From: Nicotiana tabacum
Lineage: Eukaryota; Streptophyta; Magnoliopsida; Solanales; Solanaceae
Reading direction: 5' to 3'
DNA length: 64,000 bases
Assembly: GCF_000715075.1 (NCBI RefSeq)
Contig: NC_134093.1
Location: 96,456,826-96,520,825 of the forward strand
In this document: positions 1 to 14,045 of the stretch, in pieces
Layout: each line of letters begins with the position of its first letter
Numbering within the stretch: the stretch's first letter is position 1
Notes under the pieces: model-generated
Database searches by the model: none
Seen by the model: only the letters and a program-made list of their open reading frames with translations
Told to the model about the DNA's origin: nothing
Made by a program: the position numbers and the translations under genes

Positions 1-1612
1 CTGATCCAAAGCTAAAAGCTATATTTCAGTTGCTAATGCTCCAAATAGAATAAAGTCCATGATGAATAGAGTTTATGGCACGCATAAAGCGTAATAGACT
101 AATCAGTTCCAAAGATAAAACTCATTGAAGAAGGAAAGGAGCAAATGTTCAAGATGGTCATAATAAGGAGGCAAGTATTTTATAAGAGCACTATGACATA
201 ATACTTTATAAAACCAAATGGGAGAGGCTCAGGTACCTGAAAATAATGAGATCTCGATAAGTTATGTCTTTATTGAGTGGTGATGGAACCGATGCAAAAT
301 GATTATCGACGATGTTGCTAATATAATATAGCGCTCAGTTTTATTAATATTGACGAGGATCTTGAGCTCAAATCTGTCATGAAATTTGGACAGTTAGATA
401 ATTGGCCAAATAAAAAATATACAATGAAAATTGACTTCACCTGAAAAATGTGAAGTTGGACGGATAGTCCTAACACTTGAAAGTGAAATGAAAAATCAAG
501 TCAATAGACATAAAGAAGACTTGTGGCACAAGATTTTTCGTAAATATCCTGGCATTAGTTATATGGAGATATGTTCTCCTATGGTGGATGAAATCATTTT
601 CAGGTTTTAATTTGGCAATACATGAAAAACTTGATATGCGTATAATGAAAGTCCTTGAAGGATTTACATTGTTCTGAAGCATAGTAAGGTTCCCAAGAAA
701 CTTATTAAATAAAGTTTCAACAAATCCGTATGTGGATTAGAGCAAGCATGGCGTGCATGATTTATTTTTGTGTTTGTTGCAATTGGTGCACTATGTATCT
801 TGCTAGAACCATGAGTATAACAATATGCTAGGGAGATCTAGTTTTATTTCGATATGAAGATATTGGAATGCTATTAGTATTATATTGCAAAATGAATCCT
901 TGATATAGATTTGTTTATTTTAACAAATATTGTAAAGGTTTTGTTGGTTATGAAAATGCAGGCATTTTCTGAAATCCATTTTTCAAACAATCTATTTGTA
1001 CGTGAGGGAATTGTCATATTATCATTTCACAAGGTTGTCAATTATTGATACTTATTCAAGTCATGTCAATATACTAACAACTAATGAAGCAAGTGACTCA
1101 ACACATAATAGATGTGTGATTTTTCTTTGAAGAGAAGATTCCAATAATAGTGAAGACGCTGATGTTTGCTTATCTCAATTGAAAGAAGGATATATTGAAG
1201 GAGACAGAATAAATCATATATTTCATCAAAGTTTTTTATCAGACACAATCTTCAACAGAATGATGAAATAGATGTTCAACAAATTCGTTCAAGTGATAAT
1301 TTGACAGAATAATTCACTAAGGCATTGACTATCTCAACATTAGAGATGTTGTTATATAAGCTTGGAATTCATCGTCTCCAAAAAATAAAGTGATGTTTTC
1401 ATCAGGGGAGACAAATACGCGTTGTACTCTTTTTCCCTTGGCTAAGGTTTTATCCCACTGGATTTTTCTGGCAAGGTTTTTAATGAGGCGGCAAGTAATG
1501 CGTATTACAAGATATGTGTACTCTTTTTCCTTCACTAGAATATTTTTCCCACTAGATTTTTTTCTAGTAAAGTTTTAACGAGGCACATTATCTATGGATA
1601 TCCAAGGGGGAG
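1..1612 (+). pseudogene. Copia-type retrotransposon remnant, RT/RNase H end
   Basis: Degenerate 3' part of a Ty1/copia polyprotein, broken by stops and shifts in every frame. Around 780-960 the translated pieces recall the RT-RNase H junction (a CMYLAR-like piece, then GFVGYENAG, which corresponds to the copia GYADAG motif). Around 1270-1370 the conserved copia C-terminus is visible (QQIRS-like, FTKAL-like, then the M/G-I-H tail). After the coding end two related blocks of about 75 bp (about 1425-1490 and 1513-1585) repeat the TGTACTCTTTTTCC-type text seen upstream of the polypurine tract in many plant Copia elements. The purine tract lies at 1604-1612 next to the LTR. The 5' half of the element is outside the window. 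No functional protein can be made. Confidence 0.75.
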
Positions 1613-1953
1613 TGTTACAAAATACATATTTACATGGATGTCCACTGATCAAATATAACTCCCACTTCTCTTCTTCATTATGTAGATAACCCCCACTACT
1701 TCTCACTATTATAGTTGTAACTCCCACACCTCCATAACCTTCCCATGATCTTCTTCCATGATCTCAAATGTTTAATACCATATTTAAAGCAACCTTATTG
1801 TAAGCCTCTATGTAACCCTATAAATAGAGGTATTTGGGATCATGTGCTATACACTTGAATATATGAAAGAAATAAGATAGTTCTCTTTTTCTCACTACAT
1901 CTATTGTCTATTTTATTGTTTCATATTGTTACTTTGAAATTAGTTTCTTAACA
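1613..1953 (+). repeat. Copia 3' LTR
   Basis: 341-bp LTR starting TGTTACAAAA directly after the purine tract and ending TTCTTAACA, so it has the TG...CA form with a 5-bp inverted terminal TGTTA/TAACA. A TATA box TATAAATAG sits at 1819-1827, about two thirds into the LTR, as expected for the U3-R border. The 5' LTR and its duplication lie upstream of the window, so the target duplication cannot be tested. Confidence 0.8.
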
Positions 1954-2531
1954 AATATCATATATTTTGAAATAGTGGTTTAATTAAATAAGACTTTTTA
2001 TTCAAAAGTAACTTTCCGTTGTACAATAGAAAATTGTGACTTGTAATATTTTTCGCTTAAAATTTGAATAATTAATTTTAATTTTCAATAATCAAATTAA
2101 TTTAGTCCAATTTATCTATAATATTCACTAGATCGACTTCGATCAAGTGAAATGTTTTGGTAAATCGAAACAAAGGGATTAACAAATTTCAAGCTATTAA
2201 AGCTATGCATATAAACCAAAAACTCCAAGTCATGATTCTACCATAATGTTGCATCTTTCAATACTAATCATTATTGTCATCCTTCTCAAATATAATAATC
2301 TAATGGAAAAATGTTCAAATTTATCCATCTACTTATGAATATTATTTACATCTAACCTCCGTTAACTATTCGACTAAATTTACCTCTACCGTTAACTATC
2401 CGGCCAAATTTACTCATGCCATCAGCAGACTTTTAAAAATTATCCATCAATCCGTTAGATAACCCAAAATCTCCCAAATCCCTTTTATTTAAATCGTTTG
2501 TTCTTCTTCTTGGACCTTTTCCCTAATCTAA
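1954..2531. other. AT-rich spacer without a gene
   Basis: No coding potential is seen. Around 2340-2460 there are repeated phrases (GTTAACTATTCG, then GTTAACTATCCGG) that look like a degenerate dispersed repeat, but no terminal repeats or duplication could be found. Confidence 0.5.
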
Positions 2532-2536
2532 TTAAG

Positions 2537-5500
2537 TATCACGGCTCCAAATCCACTAGTTGTGATGGCACCTAACCCAACCCTCTAGGTAAACCAACTA
2601 GTAACTATCCAATTCCAATGATATTAACAAGACAAATAACCGATAGTAATTTACTGAATTTTATACATTTTCCAAGGAATGATAGTACAAATCATGAGCT
2701 CCTAAGAATAGAGTTTACAAAGCTGAAATGAAATAAATACATCATCTGAAGAAAAAGATACAGTGAAAACAGTAAATAGGGGATCAAGGCTAATACACTC
2801 AAAACGACCGGCCGGGTCGTTACACCATCGAACACAACAACATCAGCGACCAACATCTACACGCAAGTTGCAGAAGTGTAGTATGAGTACAACCGACCCC
2901 ATGTACTCAGTAAGTAACAAACCTAACCTTAGGTTGAAAGTAGTGACGAGCTAACACAAGGTCGGGTCCAATACCAATATCCCACAACAGTTCATAACAG
3001 CATAATATAAGTAATAAAAGACGTATCTCAGAAGTAAAAATGCTCAGCTCGTTCACAGTTCCAGAAAATAGTCATGCTTTTCAAGTATCTTAGTAAAAAC
3101 CCAAATCTTTTACCGAAAATACCAAAAATACGAGTAAGTTTGAATACTGTAATATTTTCAAATATCCTTTCCACAATAAATAAGATGATTCATTTTCTTT
3201 CCAGATAGCAAGTGTGAAATATCTCTCTATGCCCACATATCAATGTGTGTAAAAAGTCATGAATGACGTGATACCGTACAACATGAGTAAAACTGCATCT
3301 CTATGCCTGTATGTCATGTGTGCATGCCAATGTCATGTATCTCAAAGATGAATCATGTACTCACACTCTCAGAGTACTTAATCTCATTGGCTTAAACTTT
3401 TCACTCATCATTCTCAACCACTCGGTACTGTATATGGCTTATACGGCTTAGGGAAGATCCATCCTGGAATATATATACATCACTAACCATCAGTCACTCA
3501 GTACCGAGAAAGGCCAATCCGGCCCCATGGAGAAGATCCATCTCCAGGCATATAAATGCTTGGACAAGGTCCATGTCAAGGGAAGATCCATCCCTCAATA
3601 TAATCAACCATGCTCACTGGAGGTGTACATACTCTAGAGGGGCTCCTACAGTCCAAGCGCTATAATCCGCACGGACAACTCACGTACTATAATATCAATA
3701 TCTGGATCCGCACGAGCAACTCACGTGTTATACAGACAACTCACGTGCTATAGTATCAATATCCTCACAAAAAAGCCCCTGGCCTCACTCAGTCATCAAT
3801 CTCTCCAATCTCACTCACGAGCTCACAATGCTATGAAACTAGCCCAACAACACTGATATGATGTATCAATAAATAACAACTGAGACTGAGATATGATATG
3901 AATGCATGAATATAAATGAGTACGAAATATCAATGAAATAAGTGAAATGACAGCAAGAAACGACCACTATGGGTCCCAACAGTATCGGCATAAAGCCTAA
4001 ACATGATATCTAGCATGATTGACAGCTTATTTACTTTATCGTATGGTGAAAACACTAATATTAACAAAATAGGACTACTATACAGTGCCATGAAAATAAC
4101 AGAGTCCCAATTCACTTGGTTCATGCCCACACTCCTGTCACCTAGCATGTGCGTCACCTCAATACCAATCACATAACACGTATTTCGGGGTTTCATACCA
4201 TCAACACTAAGTCTAGAAGAGTTACTTACCTCGAACAAGCCAATACCAATGCCGAGCAAGCCAAGCGATGCTCCAAAGATGCCATCAAGCGCGTAGCGAC
4301 CTCCGAACGGCTCAAAACTATCCAAAAGCAACTTAAATACATCAAATAAAGCCCAAAGAAACAATTCCAAATGAAAAAGGTCGAATCTTTAATCAAAAGC
4401 CCAAAATCGGCCAAAATGTCCATCCCAGGTCCACACCTTGGAACCTGAAAAATCTTACAAAATCCGACAATCCATTCCATTACGAGTCCAACCATTCTAG
4501 TTTCACACAAATCCAACTCCAATTCGATGTTCCAAACTCAAAAATTTATATTATGAAACTTTAGGACAAAACCCCCCATTTCCTCTATAAATTCACAATC
4601 CAATTACCAAAAACGAAGGTAGATTCATGATATAAGATCAAAAATGAGTAGAGAACACATACCCCAAGTTGTGTGGAAAATCTCCTCTCCAAAGTCGCCC
4701 AATCCGAGCTCCAAAATCCGAAAATGAAGATAGAAACCAAAGACCTCGAATTATAGGTTCTACCCAGCGATTTCAATTCGTCGCACCTGTGACCACCGCT
4801 TTTGCGGAAAAACATCGCATATGCAAAAAATGGCTTTGCTCACCAACCCCCGCACCTGCGGTATCAAACTCCGCATCTACGAAGAAGCTCGCACCTGCGT
4901 TTCTACTCGACGTACAAGCGCATCCGCACCTGCGCCCTTTTCTTCGCTTCTGCGGGCCTTCTCATCCAACTCTCATATCGCATCTACGACGCCTTTGTCG
5001 CTTTTGGTCCATCGCACCTGCGCAAACCAACCGCAGGTGCGATCATACTAGAACCAACAGCCTTCAGCAATGCAACAAGAAGAGAAAATGATCCAAACCT
5101 CGTCCAAAACTGATCCGAGCCACTCGGAACCCCGTACGAATATACCAACAAGTTCCATAATGCAATGCGGACCTACTGGAGGCCTCAAAACACACATAAC
5201 AACAAAAAAATGACGAATCAGTCCTCAAAGAAAAATCTATAAACTTCGAACTTTCAAATTCAATAACTCGTGCCGAAACATAGCAAATAAATCCGGAATG
5301 ACTTCAAATTTTGCGCACAAGTCCCAAATAACTAACGAAGCTATTCAATTCCCAAAATCACAATCCGAATCTGATATCAAAAAGACCACTCCCGGTCAAA
5401 TTTTCCAAAAATCCAACTTTCGCTACTTCAAGCCAAATTCTATTACGAACCTCCAAATCATAATTCGGACGCGCTTCTAAGTCCAAAATCACCCAACAGA

Positions 5501-5737
5501 CCTACCAGAACCATCAAAACTCCGTTTCGGGTTCAAATTTACAAAAAATCAAACTTGGTCAAGTCTCCCACTTTAAAGCTCCCTAGTTGAGAACCATTCT
5601 TCCAAATCAGTCCCGAATAACCAGAAAACCAAAACTGATGATTCACACAAATCAAAATACATCATACGGAGCTACTCACGCTCGTAAAATATCGAGCGAA
5701 GTGCAAATGCTCAAAATGACCGGTTGGGTCGTTACAT
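2537..5737 (-). repeat. Left LTR of the LARD-like element (3' LTR)
   Basis: On the minus strand it begins TGTAACGACCCAACCGG at 5737 and ends at 2537 with a mutated TGTCACGAC complement (TATCACGGC on plus). It matches the middle LTR along nearly its whole length. One patch, about 2741-2822, does not match the middle LTR and carries ACGACCGGCCGGGTCGTTACA-like text, that is, the 5' terminus of a related LTR. G-box repeats lie at about 3680-3760, and the CGCAGGTGCG-type motif array at 4787-5045. Confidence 0.85.
4787..5045 (-). repeat. GCACCTGCG-type short motif array in left LTR
   Basis: A GC-rich block within an AT-rich LTR. The core CGCACCTGCG or CGCATCTGCG recurs about every 15-35 bp (for example near 4849, 4871, 4890, 4926 and 5031). 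The same array is in the middle LTR at 11880-12155. The cores contain CANNTG E-box hexamers. Open frames in this block are by-products of the repeat and are not genes. Confidence 0.7.
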
Positions 5738-8700
5738 TCTCCCCCACTTAAACATACATTCGTCCTGGAACGTGTCCAGAGTTGTTCTCAAAGCCATCAA
5801 ACTGTCGTATAACCTTGCCATGCACATACCCGGGGGTGATCCCACATCACCCTAACCCATACAGGTCTGATAACACAACATAACTGATATTTCTCAATTC
5901 AACCTAGCCCACAAGCCTTAGAATCTAACTTCTAACATCCAAATTTTTTTATAAGATCTGAATCTCGCAACCTACACACTGTATAAGTCTGAACAAGTTG
6001 TACCAAGCCGCAACCATAACCCAAGATACAATCGCATGATATATCACATAACACAGATACTCGAAATAATGCTTTCTAATCACAGTAGCTGCTCAAAATA
6101 ACCCAATGCCGGTAATAAACCTCATATCAAACAAGACTCCATTCTGAAACCTTTGTACACTACCGATGATGAAAGGAACACGCAGAAACTCATAACCATT
6201 CATCAGATCAACCAGTCATGGAACTCCCTCTCCTTCGACAAGAACTATAGCAAATTTCTAAGACGACTTTCGATATTATCCTTTCAATCATGCTGTAATC
6301 TATTCCGATAGTATCCATTGTAGGTCCAATGACCTCATCTTATCCAACACGACCACTCTAGTAACATGACACATCAATACAATCTAAAGCCATAACCTGT
6401 GCAATCCGTGCACTAATATGCAATATTCCAAATATACTCAATCCTGAAAAACAATGACTCAGACAAGAGAACTATCCCACAAGCTCAACAAGTACCACCA
6501 TAACGCAATGCTAAGAACCTATCACACACTGTAGAACCAAAACACACTAATCTAACACAAGGGATCATATCTCAACATAACTCCGCTGCAATGCATGACC
6601 CCATCTAAACATTGGTCCATATAAAATACCTCAGCCCCCATGCTCAAAATCAATAACCACGCGCAATCCGACATCAAGTACTCAAAGTGCATTACAATAA
6701 CCATGAAGAAGCAGATGACACAATGCCACACAAAACCCAAAACAACATAACCCATACGCCATCGACCATGCAATACCCAATTACTCATCTTGCTCAAATT
6801 CCGCTATAAAGCCCAAATAGAACCGCACCAGGTGTGCTTATAACCAACGAATCACAGCTCCTCATAGCATAAAGGATTAACTCACAGATCATTTCAGAAC
6901 ACGAATAAGCTCAACAACAATCAAATGGCACATCCCTCAGCAATAACTGTATGGAACCATCCAATCTGGCTCGATGTAGAATACACATCCTAGTTGGGCC
7001 TACCAATGGACCCCCAAATTGACTCTGGTCACCCACAAATAGATATATAACTCTTCGAAAGCCCACAATGACTGAATCATAACACATACTATCATCTAGC
7101 TAACTTCGGCCATGACTTCATAGTCCACAACCATGAAACAATCTACTCTTGAGAACTCTAGTCTCCAAATCCATAAAACACACGAATTACCATATCGGAT
7201 TCCATCTCCACCTCCCGAATGGCTTACACATCTCTCATACACGATCATCCTACAAGGAATACTTCTAAAATTCTTTCGTTCTACATAGTAAAATTTGAAT
7301 ATCAGCAGTCGAACAACCAGAAGAGTGCCGCAGTACCAGTGAAGTATCCATACATCAAAACACATTGCCCCTTCTGAAATGTATACCTCATCAAGCCATA
7401 CCAAATAGTAATATCATTTACCTAGCCATCTAAAATCGTATATGGTGCCTACGAATTTTTATGACCTTCCCTTCCAAAACAGAACTGTGATCCTGCTCAC
7501 GTAAATCTCAATTCCACACAACACACCGCATATACCATGCCATCATAAGAAAAGTATGAGACCTTCATAGTTCACTTTGAGTCACAAGAAACTACATACT
7601 CAATTAGCCAAGGACCTTCCATTTGATTTCATCCAGGAGAAATTTACTATACACCACATGCTCCTCATGCCGGTAGGAAAAATAACCCTAGAACCTTGGT
7701 AAAAACCATTGAGAACTCCTTGAACCCATTTGCACATAACCAAGCTATCTGAACCGAATCTTTCTAACTCAACCCAGCCACGCAAGTCGCCAAAACCCAA
7801 AAGCATTTCCACGAAATACCTGTGGAGACTATCCACATCATAAGTACCCAAAGAACCGATTATATCCATTACTGTGCTGATCCAACCTACTACCAAGTTG
7901 TCTTAACTCTCCAAGTTCTTTCCGAATTACCTTCAAATTGATAGTTCTTCTTGCTAGGATACCACGATCCTTAACCAAAATTTACCACACAAGAGACCCT
8001 AGTATAAAACCACAAGGCCCTAAGGCCCATAAGCCGCTGACTTCTCTCTTAAGCACCCCAAAGCACCACAACCGCGAGACTCACTCTAAAGAGACTTTAT
8101 GTGAACCTAAAATTGTTTCCTTCACCTTCTTGATGCTGAAATACATAATCCACAATGGTATCAAAATGCCACAAGTCTCGACACCATCCAATGTAACTCC
8201 CAGTTTCTAGCCATATACAACTCTTGAAAATTCCAAATCGCTACATATAAATCTTAAATCCATTAGAACCATTCTCGAGAGTCATCCACTCTACTCAAAT
8301 CTCAATTAAACTGACCAAACGGACCGAACAACCTGTGTCCCATTAGCACACCAACACCCAAGGGAGTAAAGAGTAACCCTCACTCCTAAGTAACCAAGAA
8401 AATTCCTACTCCATGAACACTACATCCTTCGCGAATAACCACTCAATTATTTTAGGATTCTCATATACCCATAGAATGTAATACAACCATATCTAGAAAT
8501 TCCCTTACTCGAGTCATCCTCACTCTCAACCCCTGCAGTCATAGCTGATTCACCAGTATACCTCAAACCTAAAACAATACAACACATAATCGTGCAATCA
8601 ACTTGTCGATAGCAGATTCCCCCACTTGGCTCAAAGACATAGATCAAAACACACAACTCACAATGCCCATAATCTATTACTGCCATAATACCGCAGTGGG

Positions 8701-9630
8701 ATTCAACCAAATCCTTTCTGAGCTCCTGTAACGCAAACCATCTAATACTTCGCATTATTTGCAAGTCTCGCGTTCACCCTTGTAATAGTCAAGCCAACTT
8801 CCACAAGCGATCTAAACTCAAATTGCAACATATATCATTTACTGGTAAAAGAGAACTCTCTACAAAACATCATAAGGACCACACAACCTCAGGACACCTC
8901 GCAGGACATAACCCACCTACTCTGCCTCAAACTGACATCTTTATACCCTTTCACAGTCGCGACTACTATGCAATCACTTAATCTTCTTGATTCTGAACTC
9001 ATCAACAAGACATGAGAATCTACTTCACTCAACAACTAAACAACATGAGAGATCCCTCAACACACCTATAACTCGAGATCAAATGCTATATCAAGAGAGA
9101 AATCAAACACCCAATAGTCCTTGCTACCTCTCAAGTAAACTCTTCTCGTCACATTTGAACAATCTAAACACATCTCGCAGTTATATCATACTCACCACAT
9201 AGTCATCCAATCACAAATTCCACTAATAGGGACACCAACGGACCTATAAGTCCTAAAAGCATGTGCTCACACAATCAAAATCTCCGTGCTCAAGCTTCCG
9301 TCAAAACCCGGCCTCAAGTCCTCCAGACTGGCCCATCATCAACACACCAAAATCACATCTCGCACCTCAACCATGGAATCACAAGCCGCCAGCGCACAGC
9401 CGATACCGAGCACTCACATGCGCATACGAATGTGTGGAAGCAATTCAAAGAGTTACGCTTCAAGCTGAATCAATGTCGTACGATAAGGAAAGAAAGATGG
9501 GAAGTATATCCTAAATGTCCTGTAGCCTCTCGAAGATAGGTATGGACGTCATCATACCGATCCACAAGACTCTACTAGAAACTTGCTCATGGCTTGTAGA
9601 ACCTATGAACCTAGAGCTCTGATACCGACT
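5738..9630 (-). mobile_element. Non-coding internal domain of the LARD-like element
   Basis: About 3.9 kb between the left and middle LTRs. On the minus strand it starts with the primer site beside the middle LTR and ends with a purine tract (plus strand TTCTCCCCCACTTAAAC at 5738-5754) beside the left LTR. All six frames are closed at short intervals. The longest frames (7096-7404 and 8447-8764, minus) show no gag zinc knuckle, protease, RT or integrase motif. Mobilisation in trans by an autonomous gypsy element is inferred. Confidence 0.75.
9616..9626 (-). promoter_or_regulatory. Primer binding site, initiator tRNA-Met type
   Basis: On the minus strand it reads GGTATCAGAGC, complementary to the 3' end of initiator tRNA-Met. 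It starts a few bases inside the middle LTR, which ends at 9631. This marks the middle LTR as the 5' LTR of the left unit. Confidence 0.8.
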
Positions 9631-12600
9631 TGTCACGACACCAAATCCACTAGTAGTGATGGCACCTAACCCAACCCGCTAGGTAAGCCAACTAGTAACT
9701 ATCTAATTCTAATGATATTAACAAGACAAATAACCGATAGTAATTTACTAAATTTTATACATTTCCCAAGGATTGGTAGTACAAATCATGAGCTCCTAAG
9801 AATAGAGTTTACAAAGCCGAAATGAAATAAATACATCGTTTGTTTGAAAAGTACATAAACAGAGTTTTATAGATCTAAAGCTACCACGAACAAGGGGCAG
9901 CTACAACCGGGACGCATGTACATCTTCAATCCAGCTCTCATCGAACACAGCAACATCAACAACCAACATCTGCACGTAAGGTGCAGAAGTGTAGTATGGG
10001 TACAACCAACCCCATGTACTCAGTAACTAACAAACATAACCTTAGGTTGAAAGTAGTGACGAGCTAACACAAGGTCGGGTCCAATACCAATATCCCACAA
10101 CAGTTCATAACAACATAATACAAGTAATAAAAGATGTATCTCAGAACTAAAAATGCTCAGCTCGTTCACAGTTCTAGAAAATAGTCATGCTTTTCAAGTA
10201 TCTTAGTGAAAACCCAAATCTTTAACCGAAAAATGCCAAAAATACAAGTAAGTTTGAATACTGTAATTTTTCCAAATATCCTTTCCACAATTAATAAGAT
10301 GTTTCATTTTCTTTTCAGATAGAAAGTGTGAAATACCTCTCTATGCCCACATATCAATGTGTGTAAAAAGTCATGAATGACGTGATACCGTACAACATGA
10401 GAAAAAATACATCTCTATGCATGTATGTCATGTGTGCATGTCAATGCCATGTATCTCAGAGATGAATCATGTACTCACACTCTCAGAGTACCCAATCTCG
10501 TTGTCTCACACTTTTCACTCACCATGCTCAACCCATCGGTACTGTATATGGACCATACGACCCAAGGAAGATCCATCCTGAAATATATACATCACTGACC
10601 ATCAGTCACTCAGTACCGAGGAAGGCCAATCCAGCTCCATGGAGAAGATCCATCTCCGGGTATATAAATGCTTCAGAAAAGATCCATGTCCAGGGAAGAT
10701 CCATCCCTTAATATAATCAACTACGCTCACTGGGGGTGTACAGACTCCAGAGGGGCTCCTACAGCCCAAACGCTATAATCCGCACGGACAACTCACGTGC
10801 TATAATATTAATAACTGGATTTGCATGGACAACTCACATGCTATAGTATCAATATACTCACAAACAGTCCCCCGGCCTCACTTAGTCATCAATCTCTCCG
10901 ATCTCACTCACGGGCTCACAATGTCATAAAACTAGCCCGACAACACTGATATGATGTATCAATAAATAACAAATGAGACTAAGAAGTGATATGAATGTAT
11001 GAATATGACTAAGTACGAAATATCAATGAAATCAGGGAAATGACAGCAAGAAACGACTACTATGGGTCCCAACAATATCGGCATAAAGCCTAAACATGAT
11101 ATCTAGCATGATTGACAGCTTATTTACTTTATCGCATGGTGAAAACACGGATATTAACAAAATAGGGCTACTATACACTGCCATGAAAACAACAGAGACC
11201 CAATTCACTTAGTGCACGCCCACACGCCAGTCACCTAGCATGTGCGTTACCTCAATACCAATCACATAACACGTATTTCGGGGTTTCATACCTCAACACT
11301 AAGTTTAGAAGAGTTACTTACCTCGAACATGCCAATACCAATGCCGAGCAAGCCAAGCGATGCTCCAAGGATACCATCACGCGCGTAGCGACCTCCGAAC
11401 GGCTCAAAACTATCCAAAAGAAACTCAAATACATCAAATAAAGCCCAAGGAAACAATTCCAAATGAAAAAGGTCGAATCTTTAATCAAAAGCCCAAAATC
11501 AGCCAAAACGTCCAACCCAGGCCCGCACCTCGGAACCCGACAAAACTCACAAAATCCGACAACCCATTCAATTACGAGTTCAACCATACTAGTTTTACTC
11601 AAATCCGACTCCAATTCGATGTTCATAACTCAAAAATTCATATTATGAAACTTTAGGCCAACCCCCCCCCCCATTTACTCTATAAAATTCACAATCCAAT
11701 TACCAAAAATGAAGGTAGATTCGTGATATAAGATCAAAAATGAGTAGAGAACACTTACCCCAAGTTGTGTTAAAAATCTCCTCTCCAAAGTCGCCCAATC
11801 CGAGCTCTAAAATCCTAAAATGAAGATAAAAACCAAAGACCTCGAGTTATAGATTCTGCCCAGCGATTTCCATATTTGCGGACAATTCGTCGCACATGCG
11901 ACCACCGGTTTTGCGGAAAAACATCGCATCTGCAAAAAATGGCCTTGTCCAGCAATCTCTGCACCTGCGGTATCAAACTCCGCATCTGCGAAGACACTCG
12001 CACCTGCGTTTCCACTCGATGCACATGCGCATCCGCACCTGCGCCCTTTTCTCCGCTTCTGTGGGCCTCCTCATCCAGCTCTCATCTAGCATCTACGATG
12101 CCTTTGTCACTTTTGCGGCCATTGCACCTGCTCAAACCAACCGCAGGTGCGATCATACCAGAACCAGCAACCTTTAGCAATGCAACAAGAAGTGAAAAAG
12201 ATCTGAACCTCGTCCAAAACTCATCCGAGCCACTCGGGACCCCGTTCGAATATACCAACAAGTACCATAATGCAATACAGACCTACTCGAGTCCTCAAAA
12301 CACATATAACAATATAAAAATGATTAATCACACCTCAAATCGAAATCTATGAACTTTGAACTTTCAAATTCAATAACTCGTGCCGAAACATAGCAAATAA
12401 ATCCGGAATGACTTTAAATTTTGCACACAAATCCCAAATAACATAACGAAGCTATTCAAATTCCCGAAATCACAATCCGAATTCGATATCAAAAAGTCCA
12501 TTCCCGGTCAAACTTTCCAAAAACCCAACTTTCGCCATTTCAAGCCAAATTCTACTACGGACCTCCAAATCACAATCCGGACGTGCTCCTAATTCCAAAA

Positions 12601-12849
12601 TCACCCAACGGACCTACCAGAACCATCAAAACTCCGTTCCGGAGTTCAAATTTATAAAAAGTCAAACTTAGTCAACTCTCCCACTTTAAAACTCCCTAGT
12701 TGATAATCATTCTTCCAAATCAGTCCCGAATAACCTGAAAACCAAAACTAATAATTCACACAAATCAAAATACATTATACGGAGCTACTCACACCCGTAA
12801 ACTACCGAGCGAAGTGCAAATGCCTTAAATGACCGGTTAGGTCGTTACA
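9631..12849 (-). repeat. Middle LTR of the LARD-like element
   Basis: A 3219-bp LTR with intact ends: minus strand TGTAACGACCTAACC at 12849 and GTGTCGTGACA ending at 9631. It serves as 5' LTR for the left internal domain and as 3' LTR for the right one, since a purine tract follows at 12850 (plus TTCTCCCCCAC). The motif array is at 11880-12155, and a poly-C run is at 11663-11672. Confidence 0.85.
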
Positions 12850-14045
12850 TTCTCCCCCACTTAAACATACGTTCGTCCTCAAACGTGTCCATAGTTGTTC
12901 TCAAAGCCATCAAACCGCCGTATAACCTTGCCATGCACATACCCGGGGGTGATCCTATGTCACCCTAACCCATACAGGTCCGATAACACAACATAACTGA
13001 TATTTCTCAATTCAACCTAGCCCACAAGCCTTAGAATCTAACTTCTAACATCCGAAATTTCTTATAAGATCTGAATCTCACAACCTACACCATGTATAAG
13101 TCTGAACAAGTTGTACCAAGCCACAACCATAACCCAAGATACAATTGCATGATATATCACATAAAACAGATACTCAAAGCAATGATTTCTAATCACAGTA
13201 GCTGCTCAAAACAACCCAATGCCGGTAATAAACCTCATATCAAACAAGACTCCATTCTGAAACATGCGTACACTACCGATGATGAAAGGAACACGCAGAA
13301 ACTCATAACCATTCATCAGATCAACCAGTCATGGAACTCCCTCTCCTTCGACAAGAACTATAGCAAATTTCTAAGATGACTTTCGACATTATCCTTCCAA
13401 CCATGCCGTAATCTATTCTGATAGTATCCATTATAGGTCTAATGACCTCATCTCATCCAACACGACCACTCTAGTAACATGACACATCAATACAATCTAA
13501 AGCCATAGCCCGTGCAATCCGTGCTCCAATAAGCAACATTCCAAATATATTCAATCCTGAAAAAAATGATTCAGACGAGAGAACTGTCCCACAAGCTCAA
13601 CGAGTACCACCACAACGCAATGCTAAGAATCTATCACACACCGTAGAACCAAAACACACGAATCTAACACAAGGGATCATATCTCAACATAACTCCGCTA
13701 CAATGCATGTCACATCCAAACATTGGTTCATATGAAATACCTCAGCCCCCATGCTCAAAATCAATAACCACGCTCGATCCGATATCAAGTACTCTAAGTG
13801 CATTACCATAACCATGAAGAAGCAGATGACACAATGCCACACAAAACCCAAAAGAACATAACTTATACGCCATCGACCATGCAATACCCAATTACTCATC
13901 TCGCTCAAATTCCGCTATAAAGCCCAAATAGAACTGCACCAGGTGTGCTTATAACCAACGAATCACAACTCCGCGTAGTATAGAAGTGTAACTCATAGAT
14001 TGTTTCAGAACACGAATAAGCTCAACAACAACCGAATGGTATATC
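12850..14045 (-). mobile_element. Truncated second internal domain
   Basis: This stretch closely repeats 5738 to about 6940, the purine-tract-proximal end of the internal domain, and then stops. The remaining roughly 2.7 kb and the primer-site end are missing. The junction with the following LTR fragment lies at about 14046-14048 and shares the 3 bp CCT between the two parents, consistent with a microhomology-mediated deletion. Confidence 0.8.

Noticed and set aside
4669..5113. 140-codon and overlapping plus-strand frames
   Set aside because: Repeat-driven frames in the LARD-like LTR array; the middle LTR copy (11876-12352) differs in frame and length.
7096..8764. Minus-strand frames of about 100 codons in the LARD-like internal region
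   Set aside because: No gag or pol motif, and unusual Cys/Trp/Val-rich composition typical of reading A/C-rich DNA backwards.
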